Positions 1-9,800 of a DNA stretch of 64,000 nt are shown here, piece after piece; the first letter of the stretch is position 1, and every line of letters starts with the position of its first letter. This DNA comes from Mesocentrotus franciscanus (lineage: Eukaryota > Echinodermata > Echinoidea > Camarodonta > Strongylocentrotidae): the NCBI GenBank assembly GCA_037976565.1, contig CP137674.1, positions 2,538,762-2,602,761 of the forward strand. The letters run 5' to 3'. The notes under the pieces were generated by a model. The model made no database searches. It had not been told where the DNA came from and was given only the letters and a program-made list of their open reading frames with translations. The position numbers and the translations under genes are program-made.

Positions 1-799
1 ATTATTACCTTCATAATGAGAGAATTAAAGGGAAATCCAGCCCTAATAGCAAACTACTCTAAAAGAAAGGAGAAAAATCAGAGAAGCCCCCTGGTGAAAA
101 TTTGAACGAAATCAGACCCAGAAAACAAAGTTATTAACTTTTGATAGTTGTAATCACAAAACGTATGGGCACTTCAAATTGGCTGAATCGGTAATGTCAC
201 TATGATGAAGTGCAGGACAACTTTGCCATTTGTTTCAACACACAAAATGGCTACAATGTCAAATTTTGCAAAATCTATGACTAGGGAGTGTCTTTTCTTT
301 TTAAGGAACATTTAATAATATGCTATACACAATATAATTTGAGTAGGCCCCCAAGGGAGAAGGCGCTTAGGAGAAAACAGAAATTTATGGTATTTTTGTA
401 CACGATAAATGGGAGAGTCATCCATGACTACGTTCTAATCCAGTAACCAAATTGCCGATTTGAGATTCGAATAGCTTTTTGAGATTCGCATAGCTTTAGT
501 GATCTCATTTACCATATTATCACACATTCATAACTTTCTTATTATTGGCCCTATTCATTTCAAACATTCGCTATTCTCTTATTTTGCCACTTTCTTACAA
601 ATAAAATTAATACAAAGATTAGATTGCCCTTTAATGTCTCTCTCTAACCAAAAAAGTTATATTGACTGCCGTGGAATGGACTAGACTCTTGACTGTTTAT
701 AAAATTAATGCATATAGTAAGGATGCTCCATGTAAAGCGGAATACTTGCATTATTTATTCAGTAACATCATTTCCTTTCTTTTCCTTTTTGTTTGACAG

Positions 800-3700
800 A
801 GAGTCAATCACTTTGCAGGAATGGGGGAAATATGTCGGAAAGACTGTCTAGCAAGAAACATGACGAAGTAAGTCAGTTGTGATATTAATTTCTCTGCACT
901 TCAAATTCATAGCTCATAGCTATTTCCATGTTTTGTATTAATTGTATTCATTTGTGTTCAGGTACTTGTATTTTTCTGCTTCAGTAGAACAGAGGTTAAT
1001 GCAGTTAAGAGATATCTTATTACTCCCACGTTGATGGGTGGTAGAGTAGATGGTCTATCCGTTGGTACATGTATTTTTTAGTAGTAAATATTGCATCCTT
1101 CTAATATATATGGTCATGTTTTTGTTCAACTTTGGTATAGGTATTTTTTATGAGGAACATTTTTACAGTGAATCATTTTCTTGACAACCTTAAAGTCATG
1201 CTCATTCTCAGTTAATTGGGAAGCTTCCTTTTTGACACAACTATGTCTGTATATTTTTTCATAGGATGGTAAAGAAGCATCCAGAAGAATTTGAGTTTGT
1301 ACCGAAGACTTGGATCTTTCCAGCGGAGTACTCAAGTTTTCAGAACTATGTTCATGATCTCAAGAGAAGAAAGAAGACCAGGACTTTCATTGTCAAACCT
1401 GCGAACGGATCCATGGGCCAGGGGTGAGTTACAAAATAGTTATATAGGAATGGTCGTGAAAAATTAGATTATTTGGCGCGACCAATCTAAACTTCTAGTA
1501 AATTGAGGATTTAATGGTTAACTTTGTATATTTCCCAAATCGAACAATTTTCAGCTTTCTGACCATGTACAACACTCCCAGAACACCCCAAGGGAACAGT
1601 TTAAGATGTTTCTTTTCAGGTCCAATAGCAGAAACATATGACAAACCATTAAATCATGTTGGCATTTGCATTGATATTTTATTTATTAACATTTGTAAAA
1701 CAATACTGCAGTCCAAGATCAACTGAAACCTTGCGTGTACAGGCAAAGGAAAATACTTCCCTTTTTATATTATTTTGAATCCTTGAATCTTGATTCTAAA
1801 GTGTTGTTGTAACCTCCTATGCATGATAATCTGAAAAGTTTGTTAGTGAGGGATACGTGTATGTTAATTTGTATAAAAAATTTAAATTGCGGGAATTACA
1901 CTCTTATCATTGGTGCTTGTGCAGATATATCTCTCAATTTTATGCATACAATATGTACTGCCAGAAATATGCAGACATTAACCAATGACTTTCCCATATT
2001 CCGATTTGATATGAAATTAACACTAGCATATTAAAGAAACAATGTAGTTTTCACAGTATATTTGTACATGATACTATGTCTGTATTTTCTTGTTATAGGA
2101 TCACGTTGTATAGGAATGGTGAACGTATACCAGCTCAAGATCACATGATAGTACAGGAGTATGTAGACAAACCTTTCCTTCTGGAAGGATTCAAGTTTGA
2201 CTTGCGCGTCTATGTCCTGGTGACGTCTTGCGATCCATTGAGAATATTCCTCTACCCTGATGGCTTGGTCCGTATGGGAACGGAGCAATACGTACAACCT
2301 ACCGATAACAACGTGGTAAGTTGATATAGATTGAGGTACATGAATATGACTTGGTTCATGTGTGAATATATGCTTGCAAGCCAATTATAGCCATGCTATT
2401 AGAAGAGTGCTCTTCATAAGGAGGAGGTACATGTATTAAGAGAGATGATTCCTCTTCCCATTTTATGAACTACCCAAAGCTTGATAATCAAACATTCCAT
2501 CCATCAAACATCCCTATATGAAGATCAATGAATGGTGCAGATTTTGTGATGAGGTCACTGAGGTCAGTTTAAATCAAATCATGTTTTGAGACTCATATTT
2601 ATTTGATATTTTGCTATGTAACAAGTTGTAGATCTAGTATTGTTTTGTTGTCTAAGCTTGCGTATTTAAGTAATGTTGACCTGTAACTAATAATTGATTT
2701 GATATTGGCAGAGACTTCATACCATGCATTCATATATTTACTGTTTAATTTAGGATCAACTCTTCATGCATCTCACCAACTATTCAATCAACAAGAAAAA
2801 TACCAACTTTCAGCGTAGTTCTGATGTGAGCACAGGAAGCAAACGTTCTATCTCCTACCTGACTGACTATCTCAGACGCAAAGATTACGATGTCACTACC
2901 CTGTGGAAGAATATTGCGGTAAGTCAATGATTGCGCAATCTCCTGATGTACCTGATCATTGGTGTTGGTGGATGATGAAGGAGTACTGGATGGTGAAAAC
3001 TCAGAATCATCATCATTGTCATCATCGTCATCATCATCATCCTGTTCCATATGATTGACAACCGTTGGCATGGGGGAGAGAGGCTGAGAGAAAACAAGTT
3101 AAATCACCATCAAGCATTTACCATTACACTAGGATTTCAACCTACAGTACTCTGTGTTAGAAGTATAATTTAAGTGTCTTTTGTTTGTGCATGTATATCC
3201 TATGCACTAGGGACCTCCATTTGATACCCTACATACTGTGGTTTGATAAAAAGTGTGTCCTAGAACTTGGTACTGGAGTCGCAGGACAGAGGCAAGAATC
3301 CTTTTCCTGACTTGAATTCTATTTGGAAGAGAAGGTTGAGTTCTGGTCAAAACAAAAAAATTATGTTAATTTTCTCGTTCTTTGTATTTCAGTTTTGAAG
3401 AATATTGCTCTTAAAATGTCCTCATATTCAAAATATAGCAAGAAATAAGTGATTAGTTTGGACCAAACATTAGTGTGTAGTCCCACATACCCATTCCTAT
3501 CGTAACTCTACTGTGTTTGTTTATCTACAGGATGTGTTAGTAAAGACCATCATCGTAGCAGAACCACATGTACTACATGCTTATCGTAACTGTCGACCTG
3601 GAGGAAACACAAGCAACGAGAGTGTGTGCTTTGAAGTCTTAGGGTTTGATGTACTACTGGACAGGAAACTAAACCCTTGGGTGTTAGAGGTCAGTTCTTA

Positions 3701-5565
3701 TAACCATTATTACAACTTTAAAGTACCAGAGCGAAGGTTTTAAAATGCTTTTATCCTTAATAATATTGGTATCATTGCAAAGGTAATGTTACAATCTTTC
3801 TAATAATTCATATTTACTTTTCAAAAATTGTTACAGAATTGACTAATCTGCTATCAAAATGATGAATTTGCTACCCGTTTTCCGCCCTCGATCAGCCCGC
3901 TGTTCGCTGGTACGATGTGTGACGTAATAGGTTGGGCACATGAGCGAGAGTGCTCCCAAGCCCCCTCACACAGCTCTGTCCGCTGCATGCATTATACGTA
4001 TACGAAAGCCAGTCGAACGCGAAATATCCTATCACAATGTCTGAGCTTGAGGAAGAAGTTTTACTAAATTTAGATATCGAAGTTGATGAGCACAGCTCCA
4101 CAACTATATAGTGACAGTGATTTATTGATATTTTGTATGTTTTAGTATATAGGCTATCTCCACGCCGGAGTTGCGGGTCAAAAATGGATACGAAAGTACA
4201 CTAGCGCCATGAAATTCCCAAGTTCGAGCTGGCTGAGCCGAGCTGCCGCGCCGCACCGGCCCCGATGAACTGGCGATCGATCCGTCATGCACTGGGGTGA
4301 CTGACTGGGCGAGACATTTTCTAATTTTTAGAAAGTGTAGGGCTATTTTTGCAAATTTCACGGATAAAAAACCAAAAAAGAATAGATGTGAGATTATATC
4401 TTGCGAATACCAATTACATATGCACCATAAATGGAACTGCACGACATCATAAAAATGCAAAGCCAAAGGGACTCTCGCGATTTATCAACACTCAACAGCA
4501 ATCACCAATCATCTTGCACATGCCAATTAAGCCATGACCGAAAACTTCACAGCAAATTACACAAAACGGAAGAATATTTGGACAAATCGATCTGCATGAT
4601 TCACCCCCTCTTATTACAATACATAATTTGCTCAATATGCAATAATAAAATGTAATTTCCTGATAAGTTCGAGAGACTGTTATTCCACTTTCATCAAAGG
4701 TATGAATCATTCGAAGTCTCGGTAATGTATACTGAATGCAAAATACCGCACGCGAGCTGAGCGAGAGCCGAGCGAGAGGCCTAGGAATTTTGATCGTGCC
4801 CAACCTCTGACGTCATAAGTCTGTACTCCGTAATTTTATTTTTCAAGCCAGGAAAAGAAGTTCTGAGAAGGGTCTTGGGCATCTTATCGCGTTTCATTTA
4901 TATTTATAATACTTTAGAGCAGATGATTTGTGTTCATATTGGTGTAAGCTTTCAGTACATGTATAATTTGTCAATTTTGTGACATTTTGTGACATTTCTT
5001 CGCTCAGCTACTTTAATTGTAAAACTCCTACTAGTTTTGCATAAGTTCTTCTATTGTCACCACCCTGCCTTTTACATTTATACTTCTAATTTATATTGTT
5101 AAATATTTATGAGAATAAATATGGGCACTACTTCTTATGTTATTATCATTCTCAAGTTCTTAAGTGAACAAGCTTTCATGTTGAATATTCAGATGAACCA
5201 AGACAAAATATGGGAGCTGTAAGGGTATTCAGTGGGTCATATTACCAGGATAGAGTTACTGGTGTAGTGGCATCATGCTTTTGTGATAAAACAAGCACAT
5301 AGCTAAATTGATAACATTTGTTATAGGTGGATCAGAACTTGAAGTAGTGTGACATTATAATAATGTGTTTTTATAGGTCAATCGAGCACCTAGCTTTGGC
5401 ACCGATGAGAAGATTGATCTGGACATTAAGAGTGGTCTGCTGACGGATACATTCCGTCTCATCAATATGAGAACATCAGATAAAAGGAAAGGTATGGCTG
5501 CACAAAAAGCTGAGTCACAAAAGAGATTGCTCAGACCAACTAAACGACTTTCAACAGCACAAGAT
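800..5565 (+). CDS. TTLL7: TTLL7 catalytic (TTL/ATP-grasp) domain exons
   Basis: Six exons encode most of the tubulin-tyrosine-ligase-like catalytic fold. The first (800-867) reads RVNHFAGMGEICRKD, a stretch conserved in TTLL7. Exon 1265-1422 ends in the glycine-rich ATP loop. Exon 2099-2315 carries QDHMIVQEYVDKPFLLEGFK and FDLRVYVLVTSCDPLRIF. Exon 2754-2918 carries HLTNYS. Exon 3531-3689 carries IIVAEPHVLHAYRNCRPGG and CFEVLGFDVLLD. Exon 5377-5565 begins VNRAPSFGTDEKID, with Asn in the metal site. No catalytic residue looks lost, so the enzyme is predicted active. Confidence 0.93.
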
Positions 5566-6780
5566 GTGAGTAGTTTAACTAGTTTCTTTGTAATTGAAAT
5601 AGTACCAAATATAATTGTTTCATGGAGATAATTTAGATCTTGTACACCACACCTTGTATTCTGTCTACATTACGATGATGTGAAAGATGGAACAAAAAGA
5701 ATATTAGGGTAATGATTTTCATAGCACTTTTGAAAGCGTAGAGGTGTCGTAGTCGAGTGGTCTAATCACTCCACTGACAATGCAAAGGTCATGGGTTCAA
5801 TCCCTGGCATGGCATTTATGTCCTTTAGCAAGGCATTTTATTTACATTGCTCCTCTCCACCCGGGTGTTAAGTGGGTACCCGGTAGGATGCGAACGTCAA
5901 TGTGATTGGATTAGCATGTGCGCACCGTTAAAGGGTGACTGGCTGGAATGCTCCCCAAGGGAATAGAGAGTCTGCACTGTAATGTGCAGAATTGTAACAG
6001 AATCCAGTGACCGGGGTAATAATACTTTAAGCACTTTAGTCGGGTACGTTGTAACTGGAAAAGCGCTTTATAAAAAAGATTGATTATTATATTTATGATG
6101 TTGTTTGAGCTATGGTTATAAACAGGTTGTATTCTCCAGAACTTGAGCTAATAGTGTAAGAGATTGTATAAACTGTATGCAAAGCTGCCAACCATTCCTA
6201 TTTTGGAGGAAGGATTCCTAATGTTTTTGTCTTCAAGCTATTGTTTTGAACCCTAGATTCCTCTCTTTTCTGAAATATTCTGTGTGAAAACTACCGGCAT
6301 ACAAAATAGACAGTATTCCTAATTTTGCCTTGAGAGATTCCTGATGTTTATTGTGAATGGTTGGTAGGTATGTGTATGCAAATAAAACAAGTGCTGTTTG
6401 TGTTTTGTTCTTACTGCTATTCGCTATGTATCTTTTGAAAAAGACTTTAATGAAATTTGTATGTGCCTAGAAGATGAAAAATGGTTTGTTTTTCCTATTT
6501 TCTGTATGAAAGGAGTCTGAAAAGAGAAGACTACACATAGAGCAGCGCAAGGCTGAGATAAGGGTCAAGTTGACTCAGGTTCGAAGAGAGAATGCTAGAG
6601 AAGATTATGAGAATCGTAACATGGGACGATTCCGTAGGATCTACCCACCGCATGATAGAGTGCTGAATGACAAGTATGACAGATTGATTGATGATGCTTT
6701 TGAGATCTTTCTCTCTGGTAGAGCAGCTATAATACAAAAGATGCTTATCAACTACTCTCTGGACAAGTACAGGTAAATTA

Positions 6781-6826
<46 letters not shown>

Positions 6827-9800
6827 CTCTCTCTGTATTAAAGGTTATGTGTTATGTTATGATTAATGAGTTATGTTTTTTTTCTTTTAAAAAAACAAAC
6901 ATTCAGTTGTTACAAACAGTCAACAGATAGCTCTGTAGAGCTGCTCAAAACTATATCTAGAAATATTATTTCGATGTGTATTGACCATTTTGGGGCAATA
7001 CTCTGGTAGTTTACTTCTTCCTCTTATTAATTAACCTAGATAAGATTTGATAATAATAATAACAATATTTAATAGTAGTAATAATAATAGTTATAATAAT
7101 ATACCCTATTTACCCAGGATAACCTGATCAGTATTAATACTGTTCTCCCTGAGGGCCCTGTAATCATGAAAAGTATATGTCCATTCTCAAAGGTATCATG
7201 AAATATGACAAACAGAAGATAAATATATTCACAACTCACTTCTCATGATGATAAACATGAATGTATTGGTGTACATATTACAGGAAGATGAGTTACTCGA
7301 CATGTTACATCAGTGTGATTTATCAGATGGTGAGAGGGAGGGAAGTGCCAAAGGTTTCAGAGGACCAAAGGTAAGTCTCATTGCCATTGATCCTATGGGA
7401 ACAGATTTGAGATTTTAGTATGACTCGTCGTTGTCCTACGAGTCATGACTGACCATTTGTGACCCTATTGATGATGACGTTCCAACCACTTCTATCCTGG
7501 GCATATCGATTAGCTGTGCAGATGTTCATGCCAGTAATCTTTTTATTCCGTCAGCCCATCAAAATTTTGGCCTACCACATTTTCCTTGACCCTCAACATG
7601 ACCTAGGGTAATGATCTTCTCCAGGTTGTCACCTCTCCTAGAAATGTGTCCAAAATACTGCAACTTGTTCTCATCTATCTTCTGGCATAGGGTGACCATT
7701 GCTCCAATTTGGTTCTTGACAAAATCATTTGATTTATGGGCCTTCCAGGATATCCTCAGCATCCTCCTCCAAAACCACATTTCGAGAGCGTGGATTTTCT
7801 TTCTATCTGCTGCTCCAAGAGCAGAAGCAAACTGATAGACGATGAGGATACAATCTTGACATAACTCAACGACTCGTCTACAGCAGGCCATCTCTGGCTC
7901 ATATGTAGTGATTGGAAAGACCAAAGCATTCATCATATGAACCTTGGTGTTCCTTGAGATCCCTCTGTCTTGGTATGACTGGCCCATTTTAATTTCATAA
8001 ATTGATCCTCTGACCACAAGTCATCTGGCCCTCAAACCAAAATACTGATTGGTCCTTTTAGGAAACCACATCAAAATCTTGCGATCAGTGGGCCCCTATG
8101 CTAGTATATCCCTCTGACTATTATTATCTAACTGCTCATACAAATGTTACAGTTCATACTGTGCATTATACACTTTGTTAATCCTTTTATGTCATTACTG
8201 TTTTTGTTATTCTTTTCAAGCAAGAAATATTTGATTGAATCTTGGAAGCTACCATTATGACTAGGCATGTCACTGGTTGTAGGCTTGTGTTTGTATGTGT
8301 AATTTGTAGGAAAACTTAGGAAGCTGAATTTTACTCTTACATAGATGCGTGTACTAATCAATATTGACTATGACTTCAAGATCATAGTTCTCAAAAAGAA
8401 TTTACATGTAATTGTTGAGATTAGATTCTTGCTATGTTACATGTAGTAAGCAAAAGGTGGTATTCAAAATGTTGACACAAATCCTGACAACAGATGGGTG
8501 TTCCTTTGATGACATGGAAACACTTTTTAATAATTCCTGTAGAAATGCTAATGGTTGAAATTGTATGTTTATTGTATGTAGCTCCATATGATATATTGTG
8601 CTGACGATTTGCAGTATATTTTTCAATAGTAACGTTTTTTTTTTGGTATGTACTTGTTGGTTCTACAGCCATGGGATCTATCTCAATAGTTTTGTAATAT
8701 GGTACTAATAGGTTACTTTAAAGTGATTTTGTTCTCTTCTCTTCTCTCAGCCTCTCTCCTCCATGCCAACGGTTGTCAATCATATGGAACAGGATGATGA
8801 TGATGACGATGATGACAATGATGATGATTCCGAGTTTTCACCATCCAGTACTCCTTCATCATCCACCAACACCAATGATGTAACACCATCAGAGGACTGC
8901 ATCAAACCTCATGCACCTCCAGCTAGAACTTCTCGCCCCCCTACACGTCCCTCTCCTGGCCCTATCAGTCCTGCGATAGGGGGTAGAGTGAGACCTCAGT
9001 CTGCTCAGAGACCAGGATCAGCTAGACCACTGTCTGCTTCTAATAACATGCGTAGTCTATCATCCTCGCAGAGATCTAGATCTCTTACACGTCCTATGTC
9101 TTCAACCAATAGAATAACAACTGGTTCAATGGTAAGATACAGTCAAACCTGTCTTAGTGGCTCCCCTCTATTAACGCCCCCCTGTCTATAGTGACTATGG
9201 GTGGTATTCTCGAAAGCGGACTAACTTTAGTCCATGGTTTAATCCTCTGAATAAGTTTGGAATGCCAAGTGTCCATATGAATGTGTTTTTGAATAATTTA
9301 ATCTGTCACTAAATTAAAATAAAATATTTTCATTAAAGAAATATTTTGTAATAACATAGTTAATAACAACAATATAACGATGAAATAATTATCTTTTCAT
9401 GGTAATTTAGGGACATATCAAATTATTCAAAAATATATTCATATGGACACTTGGCATTCCATACTTAGTCGGAGGATTCAGTTCAGTTTTTATTAAAAAA
9501 CACATGGCATAGTAATCATGACGAACAAACATGATCCAAATTGAGACCCCAAAATGCAATGCTTGTGAGTGGGGCCCCTGTGGAGGATGGACATCTCAAT
9601 CCCAGCGGATTGGCAAAGAGACCAACGTGTTAAACCTTGAACTAAAGTTAGTCCACTTTCGAGAATACCACGCTATGTATTTTGTCTCTATAAAGAAATG
9701 TGTATTTGAACACCTGTCTAAAAAGGCCACCTGTATACAGTAGGTACTTTCTATGTTTTCCTTGGATGGCCTCAATAAATGAAATATCTTCCCACAATGA

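Noticed and set aside
4122..4466. - strand 114-codon frame
   Set aside because: No recognisable domain, and it crosses a composition change inside the putative insertion. Not supported as a gene.
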